Under the pieces are notes generated by a model. That model searched no databases. It saw only the letters and a program-made list of their open reading frames with translations, and had not been told where the DNA came from. Position numbers and translations under genes: made by a program. This document shows, in pieces, positions 46,212-57,454 of a DNA stretch of 64,000 nt. Source of the stretch: Agroathelia rolfsii (lineage: Eukaryota; Basidiomycota; Agaricomycetes; Amylocorticiales; Amylocorticiaceae); assembly GCA_018343915.1 (NCBI GenBank), contig JABRWF010000001.1:3100001-3164000 (forward strand), written 5' to 3'. Numbering within the stretch: the first letter of the stretch is position 1; each line of letters begins with the position of its first letter.

Positions 46212-47329
46212 ATGTCTCTTTCACCGGGTTCATCTGCCCAGCGCGGCGATATCAGCGTGCAACCAGAATATTATACCTCATCTCTATTTGTTGAACCACT
46301 ACGTCGCGATCTCGAGAGTCTCATACAGCAATACTCAGCTGGCTATGCAGAATTCAACTATCCGCGCCCTTTCGAGGTCTTTAAATCCTTTTATTATGAG
46401 CTAGGCTGGAATTGGCTACATCTGAGAGAGCTTGAAAGGAGAGCAAGAAATATATTCCTTCAAACTGTCATGAGGATAATTCTAGGTCATCTATACTCAT
46501 GCCGGCGTCAATCATGTGTTTTTGACCCTCCCTCATTATACAGAAAGGGCTGACACTTCGAACCCACCACTAACTCGTGTCATTGCCTTATTTACGGCCT
46601 ATATATTTTTCTTTACGCAGCCTTTTATGCTTAACAATGCCATCCCGAATCAATCCGAAGGCTTGGACGACTCGCAACCCTCCACCAGAGAGGGTATCCA
46701 ACACACAAATAAAGCTCCTCTGATCCCCTATTCTATCGGGCATATCCTAGTCCCAAACGGTAGGCTGGTCTCCTTGCAAACCCAGAATGCCAGATATATG
46801 ATTCGTGCTAGATCTTTACAAATCAATTATTTCATTGCCAACCGTCCTTATTGAGCCCGCACTTGTGCCCCTACAACCGCATGTTACCCACATCATCAAG
46901 TGCTTCGTAGAAAAAGGCATCTTCTACATTGCCCCTCACTCCGAACTGCACCCCTTGGATCCCAGACAGCTTCCACATGCAATCTATGTGCAGAGTAGCG
47001 AGGTCTCTAACAAAAAGAAGACGGGACGCCCCACTCACAGATCCCTGTCGCGCAAGGCAAAGTCCAATTTGAGAGCCGTAGAAGAATGGGTGTCGAAAGA
47101 TCATACACCCTTCATGATTGATGGATCAAACGAAGCCGATCTAAGGGCGGTCGGGCGAGCAGAGGAGGCTGAAAAACGTATGCTGATGGTTGCAGCAAAA
47201 CAAGATCTTGATGAAGCGGTGAATAGGGCAGGAGATGAGGCATACGTAGCTATTTCCAATGCGAGAGCTCTGGCAGCAGCTTTTCGTGCATCTCACCTTG
47301 GGCAGGATGAGCCGGCTAACGGTAATTAA
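46212..47329 (+). CDS. SNAPC1-like protein (snRNA-activating complex subunit)
   Basis: A 335-residue protein from exons 46212-46485, 46544-46759 and 46812-47329. It resembles the N-terminal domain of SNAPC1, a subunit of the complex that activates snRNA genes. The shared layout is LRRDLESLIQQYSAGY, FEVFKSFYYELGWNWLHLRELERRA, PLTRVIALFTAYIFFFTQP, then a variable loop, DLYKSIISLPTVL, and FVEKGIFYIAPHSELHP. The C-terminal third is basic, then helical and Ala-rich. The match is to a pattern of hydrophobic and aromatic positions rather than strong identity, so it is only moderately sure. The first intron has a weak donor (GTCATC) but is the only one that keeps the frame. Confidence 0.6.
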
Positions 47330-47556
47330 AATGAATGTATCAAAGACAAAAAAATAAAAATAAAAATAAATAAATAAATTTAATTTGGACTGATTCTGTC
47401 CGCGTGCTTCATTGGGTAGTGCCTTTACCCCAAAAGGGAAGACGGCTGAGTTTGAAACATTATGTAATAAGTGATAATTAGAAAAGAAATGGTTACCTTG
47501 TCGTCATCACCCCTCAGCCGCTTACCGTTACGCCGCCTGAGGCTGCCTTGGCGGAC

Positions 47557-50217
47557 ATGATGTCTAGGGGCTCTGAGAAACCGTATCCATTCACTGCCAA
47601 TCCTTTAACCAACACTGGCTCGACGCCTATACACTACCCCTCCTCGAATAATAAGCATCTACATCCACAAATGGCCAGCCGCAGCGGTTACGTGCAGGCA
47701 CCTACCACATCTAGCACCAATCTCGTGCCGCCGTCCGCCAACCGTTCAGTGAGGCCTACGTTTGCGCAAGGCTCCCAAGAGAGTGTCAACAACCCTTCAC
47801 TCAGTGTAAACTCGATGGTTTGTCCTGTTTATATACCTCTATTGCTTTATCTCTCCCCACGCCTGGCTATCGTGCTATCAGGGATGATAGGCATGCGGGG
47901 AAGGATAACGGCTAATGTGTTCTGTTTTTACTTTTAGGATGGTTCTCCCTATACCTCCGTGGGTCGCGCGTCCGTTCCTCCGTCCATTTCAGACAAGGTC
48001 CGTAAATAGCGCAGAGTCCTCAGTATTTAGCACAGGTACCGATCATAAATTTCATGCGTTTTAGTTTTCACTCTCGCCGGACCCCGTGTCCTGGGGTGCC
48101 GATCTCTCACCCCGACATGCCGAATCAGACGACTATCTGCACACACCAGACCCCAAGCGGGACAGGAGGATTGACCGCGGTGGGAGTATCCTTACAGCCC
48201 GAGGAGTTGCGAACCTGGGATGCCTGTTCGTATTATGTACTGGTCTTTTGACTCTCTTGTAAGCCCATCACATTTAATTCGCATGTGCCTTGCTTAAATC
48301 TCGTAGTGCTGGATACCCAATGATATCACATTTCACCAAAAAGAAGCCGTCAACCCAAGGCGGTTTCAATATCGGTGGTATCAATGCGACTGGTCAGGTA
48401 AGCATTGAGCTTTGACTATTCTTCTGGCGGTCTAATTCCAGGTTCGATTTAGATTGCTAGCATGACTGGAAATGCGGGTCTCATAGACGCCGACACCCCT
48501 TCGGATGCATACACAATTACTTCTTTCCACGATGGCTCCACTGAGATGCAACTCGTATTTAGTGATGAATTCAACACCGATGGACGGACATTCTATCCTG
48601 GCGATGACCCGTACTGGGAGGCTGTTGATATGCACTATTGGTCGACAAACAATCTGGAGTGGTATGATCCAGCTGCGATCACCACCTCTAATGGCTCCCT
48701 TGTAATCACATTGGAGCAAAAAGAGACGCACAATCTCAACCTTCAGGGTGGCATGATGAGCACGTGGAATAAGTTCTGTTTTACTGGCGGTCTATTTGTA
48801 GCAAATGTTATTTTGCCAGGTGTTAATGATATTGTTGGTCTTTGGCCCGGTATGCTTTCATTAACCCAGTTCTTGCCAAAAATATGTCACTTTCTGATCT
48901 GGATAAAAATAGCCATCTGGGCCATGGGTAATCTCGGCCGTGCAGGGTATGGTGCATCATTGGATGGAATGGTAATTCAGAGAAAAATCGTGCCGTGCAT
49001 AAATTCTGATGATCCAAATTCTAGTGGCCGTACACCTACGATTCATGTGACGTCGGTACAGCGCCAAACCAGACTAAGAACGGACTTCCTCATGCAGCCA
49101 CGGTTAACAACGATCCAGGCGCAAATGGTGCTCTTTCTTACCTGCCAGGCCAGCGCCTCTCGCGATGCACATGTCCCGGAGAATCACATCCTGGCCCTAT
49201 GCACTCAGATGGCACCTACGTAGGACGATCCGCCCCTGAAATTGACATGTTTGAGGCTCAGGTACAACTCCGTTATTGGTCCCGTATATTGACTTGAACC
49301 AATTAACCGATTTTGTTTAGGTGTCTAATTACGCCGGTTATGTCTCTCAGTCTGCTCAATGGGCACCTTTCAATGCGCAATATAAATGGTTTAATACCAG
49401 TGAAAACCTTCTCATCCCCAACGCCTCCATATCAGAATTGAACTCATATACTGGTGGCGCGCTTCAGCAGGCGTCCTCGGTGGTTTCTATGACAAGTACG
49501 GATGACAAGTCAGTTGTATACGGGCAACAATTAACCTCATTCACCTAGACCAAGCTGCATATGAAGGTAACGGCATGCAATTCTCCCTATATGGTTTCGA
49601 ATACAAACCAGGTATGTATCTTGAAGGCCTTCCATCAGCGAATCTAACTAATAACTGCATCTCAAGGTTTCGATGGAGCTGTACGCATTTTTCTACTTAT
49701 AGCTTAGTGCATATTACTTATCATGCTTTAGTATATTAGCTGGATATCCGATGGAAAACTGGCTTGGTCCCTTTTACAGGCTGGCTTTGCTGCTGATACC
49801 AACGTAGAGATTGGCCCTCGACCCGTTCCACAAGAACCGATGGTAAGTGCTTATTAGACTGCTCCATGGGTTTGGGTGTTGACACACAGCCTATAGTACT
49901 TGCTTATGAACCTGGGTGCCTCGACAAACTTTGGGACTGTGGATCTGGACCACATTCCGTTCCCAGTCCATATGTACGTTGACTATATCCGAGTGTATCA
50001 GCCAAAAGATGCTATCAATATTGGCTGTGATCCGGTGGATTTCCCTACGGCGGCGTATATCAATGAGTACGTGTCCTGTGTTACGAAATCTCTCAAGCAA
50101 TAGCTAACTTGATTATATAGGTATATTGAGGCGTATACAAATCCCAATCTCACGACATGGGTCGACGATTATAAACAGAAGGTTCCCAGGAACAGTTTTG
50201 TCGATGGCTGCTCGTGA
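47557..50217 (+). CDS. KRE6: KRE6/SKN1-type beta-glucan synthesis glycosidase (GH16)
   Basis: KRE6/SKN1 proteins are type II membrane glycosidases of the secretory pathway needed for cell-wall beta-1,6-glucan. The first ATG in the frame (47557) gives MMSRGSEKPYPF; an earlier exon is possible. A cytosolic Ser/Pro-rich part ends in LHTPDPKRDRRIDRGGSILTARGVANLG, the family block before the membrane segment (CLFVLCTGLLTLLAGYP). The outside GH16 domain has LVFSDEFNTDGRTFYPGDDPYWEAVD, NLQGGMMSTWNKFCFTGG, AIWAMGNLGRAGYG, and the catalytic motif PEIDMFEAQ with its two Glu. The C-terminus has FPVHMYVDYIRVYQ and ends in SFVDGCS (stop 50215-50217). About eleven exons. All active-site residues are intact. 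Confidence 0.92.
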
Positions 50218-50697
50218 TGTTGTCTCTCATATTTTGTAGGAGCGATAAACTGTTCTTGCTTGCTGTAGAACGGCAATTTTATTACTTCTTTTTCCCTCCT
50301 TATTTGATAATATTACTGTTCCATACACATCATATACCTAACTTCCCTTACCCATCGCATTCCCTATGCCTCACCCTAGTCTGTCCTTCACTTGGATCCT
50401 TTGGATGGTTGTCTCTTTACTATTCGATTTGTCTTGTTAAATGTACTCGTCTATAACTGCAAACACGAGTCATAATGTGAAATATTATATATTTCTTTTT
50501 GCATATAGGGATGATGGTGTGCTCCGTATACATGTATACAGCCTCTGCATTTATGTGATTGCTTAGCACTGATTTCTTACATGGCAACTCAAGCTTCAAA
50601 AAGTGAATATTACAGCGCAAGTGGCAGCTATTGCAACAGGTACTAGTACATGGACGTGCATATGAGTAAAATGATTATAGCATGAAAAGATCAAGCT
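50218..50697. other. Intergenic, convergent gene ends
   Basis: A 480-base gap between the KRE6-type gene (+) and the F-box-like gene (-). T-rich and pyrimidine-rich from 50270 to 50450. No gene is seen. Confidence 0.5.
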
Positions 50698-51666
50698 CTA
50701 ATTAGTATCATGGCTTCTCCGTATTTGGCATGCGCGTGCCCAGAGAGTATCGGCCTGACCTTCAGCAAACGCACGCTGCCAATCCAAACTAGAGGAATCA
50801 TGCGTTTCTTTGAACGGGACTTGTATGGGCACGATTGTCCCATATGCAAGAGGGTTAGAGCTTGCAAGCCATTTCTTTAACTTGGATCCCGGATGGTCTG
50901 TTACGTCTAGCGGCGTTGGTATCTCGAATACCAGTATCTCATGCAACTGCGACGCTCGATCAGATTGGCTATGGGAGCTTCTCGAGATAGGAAACGCCAC
51001 ATGAGTAAGATTCTTCATCATCTCGAACGGTATGTCGTAGAGCCACATTGGTACGACAATTCCGTTTTGGCGATTCTCAAAGCGGTTCGATATCCATAGA
51101 ACAAGATGGGTGATTTTACTGAGGAATACCTGTCCGTAAGAGCTGGATGTAAGCGGTCGCCAGCGCCAGAAGTCTCCGGCCATGGATATATGCGTGCATT
51201 TCCAATCTACTTCGGGGTTGCCACGACCAAAAGAAGGATCCATGCCATTGTAGAGAATGGGAAGCGATGCCATGGTCAGTCCCAAGGACGGTACGGTGCG
51301 CATAAAAGCGTAAATCTTTTCGTATGCAATTGTAGGACCGGAGTACCGCGCCACGGCTTCCAAGCATGTTTCGGACCAGAAACGGCGCGTCAATTTGTGA
51401 TAGTCAACGTACAGCCTAGAGCGCCGGGCTCGATGTTTGGCTTGCATGTCCAGGGCATTGATGAATCGATTAATACATTCCTCGTCCGATAAAGCTACCG
51501 TATGTAGAAGATGGGGCATGGTAGCGCGCCTCATGGCAAAGGAAACGGAGCATAATGTTGCTGCTGTTGCGTATGGCTTAGGATAGCGGAAGTCTGGTTG
51601 GGAAGCAAAAGCAATAATCTCTAGGATAAGCTCCACGGAAAGATTTGCGGCCGCTGTTAGCTTCAT
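50698..51666 (-). CDS. F-box-like orphan protein
   Basis: An intronless frame of 322 codons starting at ATG 51664-51666 (MKLTAAANLSVELILEIIAFAS). The N-terminal 40 residues look like a divergent F-box (NLSVELILEIIAFA, then ATLCSVSFAMRRATMPHLLHTV). The rest has no recognisable domain but contains evenly spaced hydrophobic stretches. Agaricomycete genomes carry large families of such single-exon proteins, most with unknown targets. The lack of introns sets it apart from its neighbours and suggests origin by family expansion or retrocopying. The F-box assignment is tentative. Confidence 0.65.
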   Translation of the reverse strand: MKLTAAANLSVELILEIIAFASQPDFRYPKPYATAATLCSVSFAMRRATMPHLLHTVALSDEECINRFINALDMQAKHRARRSRLYVDYHKLTRRFWSETCLEAVARYSGPTIAYEKIYAFMRTVPSLGLTMASLPILYNGMDPSFGRGNPEVDWKCTHISMAGDFWRWRPLTSSSYGQVFLSKITHLVLWISNRFENRQNGIVVPMWLYDIPFEMMKNLTHVAFPISRSSHSQSDRASQLHEILVFEIPTPLDVTDHPGSKLKKWLASSNPLAYGTIVPIQVPFKETHDSSSLDWQRAFAEGQADTLWARACQIRRSHDTN

Positions 51667-52280
51667 GGTGGGCAAAACCAAATTTCGAGGCGTTGTGCGC
51701 AGAAGGAATAGGTAAGGAAGGCCATAATTCACACTGAACTTGATATATATGTACGTCGCATCGTTTAGGTGGTTCGTAGGGTGTGGTTATATCTTCTTTG
51801 TTACATGGCCATAGTTGGTACAAAAGAGCCATTGAGCCGGTTCACCACCACAGATATAGTTGTTGCCAGGAAATGATAATCTCCCGGCAAGTGGTATTAT
51901 GAGCATGCCCGCAAGTGGATTTGTATTATGCTGATTGTTACGCAGTGCGTTGTTTGGCTTGTTACCGTAGGATATCATGATGATACTAAGGGACATTGTT
52001 GATCGTACGTGCAATGTGTCCGGTATTATAGAGGGGTTTTCGGTGTAAAAAAAAAAAAAGCCCCATATAGCCATAGCTACAGAGATTACCGCATTGGGCA
52101 TGCAGTTTGCACCGGCTTCTGATATGAAATTTCGGAGGGCGCCTGGTTCTTTGACCAAAACGGGAAATCCTTTTGTTGCGATTTTCGGATATTCCGGCGG
52201 AGAATGGACAAGTGTTTAGAGCGAAGCAGACAAATAAACTCGGAAGATCCGTGGGACAAGAACAATATACAGGATATACT
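51667..52280. other. Intergenic, F-box-like promoter and UBE2O 3' region
   Basis: A 614-base gap between two minus-strand genes. A 123-codon open frame on the minus strand (51787-52158) has no resemblance to a known protein and includes a run of Phe encoded by a T tract, so it is probably chance. Confidence 0.5.
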
Positions 52281-55200
52281 CTAATTATTCAATAACGAGG
52301 TGCCTTGTTGAGGTTGTTGTACAATTGCTTCCAATCGAGACAAAGTTCTGCCCAGAGCAATAGCACCTCCCGCTGTCAACCGTGGTATTGCTGCATCAGC
52401 GTCATTGTTATCTGACGAGGAATCTTTGCTTTTCTGGATCAGAGCATGCGCCTTTTGGATAACTTTGGCGAGACGGCCATCAGTGATGTAGAGCCACTTG
52501 ATCTCTGATTCCAGGTCACCGAGAGGTATTTCCAAGGCACGTCTCACAAAGCCGCGAGAGAGCACATACGCCTTTTCGCTGTATAATCGGCTGTGGTTTA
52601 TATTGTCAATTGTATGAAAGAGGCAGAGCAGCGCGTTTGATGAAACAAACCTGTTGACAGTACCCTCCTCTGTGCCTCGTAGTTTCTCGTAAGCTGGTTC
52701 GCAATACCAACTATTGTCACATAAGTAAATCAGCCTTTATTTAGATAAGGAATGCGCATAAACATACGGTTCTTTAACGAGAACTAATCCTTGTATCGAT
52801 ACAAATGCTTGCAAGAGTGATGATCGCGCTGCACTCCATATTTCATTTTTATCACCAGACCCTAACACCAGAAAATCAGATATCATCCCCAAAAAACCTA
52901 AAGAAAAAAAACTTACATGTGCCGAGAATGCTCAGGCACACCTTCCCTTCTTCATACAAATTTCTAGCGACAATATTTGATTACAGTACAGAAGAAAAAT
53001 TGGGATTTACTTACGGATTCACTGTCAACGGGTTAGCTGTGTATTTACTCATATCAGCCAAGAAGACTTACCACGCCCATTTCCATTCGTCCAACTAAGA
53101 AAATGTGCTTTCGGGGGACTTGTCGGGAAATCAGATTCCAGCATCCAGTCAATAACAAAAGGTGCATCTTCGTAAGGCGTGTTTTCCGGTCCAACGATCA
53201 ACGATCGTATAAGGTCCACACGATCCTCATAGGTGCGGACAATAATAGAATCTGTTTAGTAGTCAGCAGAAACCGAGAATTCAGTTGAAGAACTAATCTT
53301 ACCCGGTAGGCCGTTTATCAGAGCGCGGTATTCCTTATTGAGTCGAGCGTGGAATGCCCGTGATGGTTGCGCAACTGGTGTGTTGTAGAATGCATGATCC
53401 ACTGGGGCGCTGGGCAGTATTTCAAAGTGTTTCCATGGGGGCTCAGCATGTTCACCACTGCCACTAGCTTCTGCAACTAGAGGTTCAGGTAATTCCGCAG
53501 TAGGAGTAGCTGTTGCCGTGGATTCGGAAGGTGGTGGAGAAGGCGTTGCTGTGTCAACTTCCATGTCTGGAGACAATCCATGTGCTAGCATGAGCGTCTT
53601 CGACATCTTATAACCATGCAATGGTGGAGGCATTGCTGGGACAGGGTTTGGAGCTTGAACCTCGTCGACAGAAATATCATCATCTGCGTCTTCGTAATCT
53701 TCCCATCCATCATCATCAAGGTCTTTGGCCTCAACCCACTGGCCATCATCGTCCAAATACCAGGAGCCCTCCTGTGGGTCTTCACTCATCGATGAATGTT
53801 CGTCACCCCACATGTCGTCTTCAAGCTGATCCATGCCATCGAATAGTCTGGTTAGCCTTTCGATGGGTAGATAGCTGACACTCATGTCAGGATGAGTTAC
53901 TTCGGCCCGGCCATCCAGGAGTAACTATGATACAGTGACCGCTGTAAGTTCCGATGAACATGGACAATCTGTTAAAGATGAGACATGCCTTGGTTACTTC
54001 TCCAAACCAATTAAATGATCCATCTCCTGGTCTAACATTATTGACCCTGCCTTCATACGACTGGTCGTTTGGAGAGCGCTGAGCAATCGTGGAACCGATT
54101 TCGTTGAGGTCCTCTCTCCATCCAATTAGATGCCCACTTTCATCAGTCGGCGGCTCGCGTACCCATGGCTCGAATTCACCAATACAAGGCACGCGCAGTC
54201 GACTGGCACCATTCGACCTCCCTGGTGGATGTATGAAGACGAAATCTCCCAGGCGAACACCCAGTCCCTCTTGGAATGCACCGGAAACGTCCCAACCACC
54301 CGTGCCATGAGAGTCGAGTTCAAGGACAGACACAATCTCTTTTTCGCGGTTATCGGTGTACATAATACAGGCTGTTCTCTCTGCTGCGTTGACGTATTGA
54401 ACAACTGCTGGTCTTTCGCTGCCTTCGCTCTTCCAGATAACGTGGTCTCCTGGCCTGAAGATGATAATGTTAACTAGTGGAGGGACAATATCGAAGGGGC
54501 AACACACCAGCAGTCATATTCATCAGGATTCAGGTAGGGTATGAGGTCCTTGGAATTGACTGTCTCGATTTTTCCATCCTGCCACAAGATATTGACCTCT
54601 GTATGTGTGTCTCTGACTATATAGGTGTGCACGTGAATGGTCGAGGATCCATTTCCGCCATGTACCGTGACGGGTGCACGATTCCGCCAATGTGACTTCA
54701 ACCTCACTTTGTCACCAATCCTGAATTCATTGTCCCATTTGCCCCGTAAGAGCGTTAACTTGGACAGATCTTGGCCGCTCCAGAAACGCTGGGGCCTTTG
54801 TCTCTTCACGGCTTCCCAAGGATCGAGCTAAACAAAAATCATTACTGTCTTGGAATATAGGGGGACGGATGGGGCTCACACTTTGATTAAGCGCGAGCCA
54901 ACAAACTGTTAACACAGTATGTCTCACGGCTAGAACAGTCTCTAATCCATCTCCTGAAGATGTCATGCTGCTGAGAAATCCAAAAAAAGATGGTTGTTGT
55001 GGAACAATATTCTACGGAAGTCAGTCAACTTCGAGTTTGGGGATAGTGAAGGGTGTGCAAACAATCCACTGACTGCTCCACGATCTCCGACTTGGAATCG
55101 TAGGCTGACTTCTGGGAGTCTCACGAGATCCTTGTTCGCAGTTTCGATGATGCATTCGTCGTAGAGCTACCCTATGACATGAAGTTGGCCCACGTTACAT

Positions 55201-55901
55201 TCCAGGGGTGCTTACTGACCTCTACAATCTGATGAGGATGGATTTGAGTAAATATGTGTGTAATCTAATGATTTCTTCTCACCTGACCAATCCAATCGTC
55301 GTATGTAACCTATATACTCAGTGTAAGTAATCCATAAGACAGTACAAGAGAATGAAGCTACATAGTCGCCTATTTCCGCTTCTGCAGGGGGTTCCAGATC
55401 ATCCACCGTTATCCACTCTTCAACGGGCTCGTGACTGATGACATGTTCCACTTTGCCGCGCGCTTTCAAGCTGACAACCACACCAGACTGTACATCATTT
55501 ATGTTGCGTTTGCATATGTCTCCCGGCTGAAAATTGCGATCGAGAAGAACGAAATGATCCTCAGGAAGAATCTCACGTGCCCCGTTTTGAAAGAAAGAAA
55601 CGCCAATTTCTCCGCGTTTGAGTGGTCTCATGAGTGGATCATCCATTGGATTTGGAGCGGTTTCATCGTCATCGTACCAACAGCGCTAAATACCGTAAGC
55701 ATGTGTAGTATGTCATGGTATATTATTGGTAAAGGAATTTAGACGAACAAGTACAACGGCAAACGAATTGGGATCATCAACTTTCTGAACGACATCTTCC
55801 TGATAAAACTAAGGCGTAGATGTGTGATGAGAGCAACGTCCAAGAGCGATAAACTACAATGCCTCACTTTCGTAGCAAATCGTCTGTCTTTAGGTGGCAT
55901 G
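52281..55901 (-). CDS. UBE2O: UBE2O-type E2/E3 hybrid ubiquitin-conjugating enzyme
   Basis: UBE2O joins E2 and E3 functions in one chain and ubiquitylates basic or orphan proteins. The protein starts at ATG 55899-55901 ([11 protein letters not shown]), joined to [16 protein letters not shown], the usual first beta-barrel segment. Several SH3-like or Tudor-like repeats follow ([58 protein letters not shown]). A very acidic and Pro-rich linker leads to the UBC domain ([47 protein letters not shown]). The active-site Cys lies in [13 protein letters not shown], codon 52936-52938. The C-terminal helices end in QQGTSLLNN (stop 52281-52283). About fifteen exons. Fungal copies are known from basidiomycetes and filamentous ascomycetes and are absent from budding yeast. 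Confidence 0.9.
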
Positions 55902-57352
55902 AGATTACGAGTGCAAGTGACAAGCAAGAATTAAAGAGCTCCAGGAAGCTTTGACGAATTCAGGCGATGAAGTAAGAGTACACTTTTTGGCGTATGGATC
56001 TCCAGCCAGAAGGTTGACAATCAAAATGTAATGCAGACGGACTGACAAAGCTGAGAATCTTATAACGAGTCAGATGTTGGATTGTTACAGTTACACTTGA
56101 CCGCAGTGGTCTTGAGACTTGTCACAGTAAGCAAGCATGCCTTATCTGGCCATGGGATAGTGACATCCGTTCCACCGTGACTGAGGTTGATGGCCCCTAC
56201 ATACCACAAGTCACCGATCTTACCAGGGTTCACGTGATCTTCTCAGTTTCTGATTGGCTGCTTCCTGTGTAAAAGCAACGACTTTTTGTGTGCCCGTTTT
56301 GAAATCATACACCAAATGAATGGGCGCTAGTACTCACAACTGGCTCACAAAGTAACGGCAAAAATTACTCTAGCTATGGCTTACTCATGCGTATCTCATT
56401 TATTGGTATCATAGTCATACTTAATGCGCTGTGTTCATCCCACTCAAATATATCACCTTGCATCTAACGAACACCAATGCGGTGTCGAGGAGCTGCACGT
56501 AGCAGCTGTGATGCAAATTTATGAGTGCCATATTGTGCTCAAATGCCTCGAGCGTCTTTGCATGAGAATACTATATTCGGTTCTTGCGTTTACTTTACCC
56601 CTCCTGTGTGTTTGAAACACAAAGCAATAATTGGAAGATTACGGCATTAGACATCACCAGAATCACTGCTTTGCTCATGGCAAATATCTCCGGATGCACC
56701 AGCTGTGTATTTTTTGTTCAGGGCCAGGATGACGTTTGTTTGCAGGGTCTTTGAAGCTGTGAATCATATGTTGGTGACGGCCCAGCTGTGATAACACAGG
56801 TAATCGATTTCATTGGAACAAAAAAAGGACATATTGATGCCTTTATTAGTACTGTATCCATTAATTACATCTAAAGAACTTTAAATTTCCTTGGGCATAT
56901 TTGGCACTTGTTACAGCCATCTTCAGCGAACGTCTCGGATTGGTATTATAATAAGTGTAAAGATCAGGTCCTGTGATTCATAGACCCGGAAAAATGCGAA
57001 ACTTGGTTGAATGCTTTGCGATCTGAAAATTCTATGGCATCGAACGTGCTCGTATTAGATGACACAAGGAATGTAATATACTATAATAGATGCATTGCGT
57101 GCTTTTGGCCTCGAGATGCGTGGTACTAGTAGCTGGCAGCTTAGGCGTGGGCGAAATCAGCTCTGTTATAAGATGAAACCAGATGATGGAGAATGGCGAA
57201 TGGCGAATTAGCACAGCTACATGTATATTCTATAAATGCGATTGGATGGGTGATATCATCAGATCTGTGAAGTAGCTCTCTTGACGATGTTTTTTCCGGA
57301 CGCCTTCCGCGTAAACTACCATGCACAGCGCACAACACCCAGCTGCTATATT
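55902..57352. other. Largest gene-free stretch: divergent promoters of UBE2O and NAGS
   Basis: About 1.45 kb with no supported gene between two start codons on opposite strands. Open frames are short and lack recognisable protein sequence. It is AT-rich on the NAGS side. A TCACGTGA palindrome lies at 56230-56237. I looked for RNA genes and saw no tRNA cloverleaf. Confidence 0.55.
56230..56237. promoter_or_regulatory. E-box palindrome TCACGTGA
   Basis: A perfect CACGTG palindrome extended by T and A on its sides, 329 bases upstream of the UBE2O start codon. This sequence is the preferred site of Cbf1-type bHLH factors. Such a short site can occur by chance, and its use is inferred. Confidence 0.35.
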
Positions 57353-57361
57353 ATGACTCAT
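57353..57361. promoter_or_regulatory. Gcn4/CPC1 binding site ATGACTCAT
   Basis: The nine bases are the perfect palindromic site for the bZIP activator of general amino-acid control (Gcn4 in yeast, CPC1 in filamentous fungi). It lies 94 bases upstream of the start codon of an arginine-biosynthesis gene, a typical distance. Its first three bases are also an ATG that opens a 17-codon upstream frame ending at 57406, so a transcript starting upstream would carry a uORF. Confidence 0.7.
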
Positions 57362-57454
57362 AGACGCATCCCCATCTTCACAAATCCATCCCTCTTCGCC
57401 TTCTAGTACCCCTCCAACGTACCCCTTCTCTTCATAAGCAAACGAACCAGAAAC

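Noticed and set aside
47341..47390. A-rich stretch as a retroelement poly(A) tail
   Set aside because: It follows directly after the SNAPC1-like stop codon, has a mixed AAAT/AAAAT pattern, and no element body or target-site duplication is seen. It is probably 3' untranslated sequence.
51787..52158. 123-codon minus-strand frame between the F-box-like and UBE2O genes
   Set aside because: No recognisable protein pattern, a Phe run from a T tract, and low conservation-like composition. Probably chance in a promoter or 3' region.
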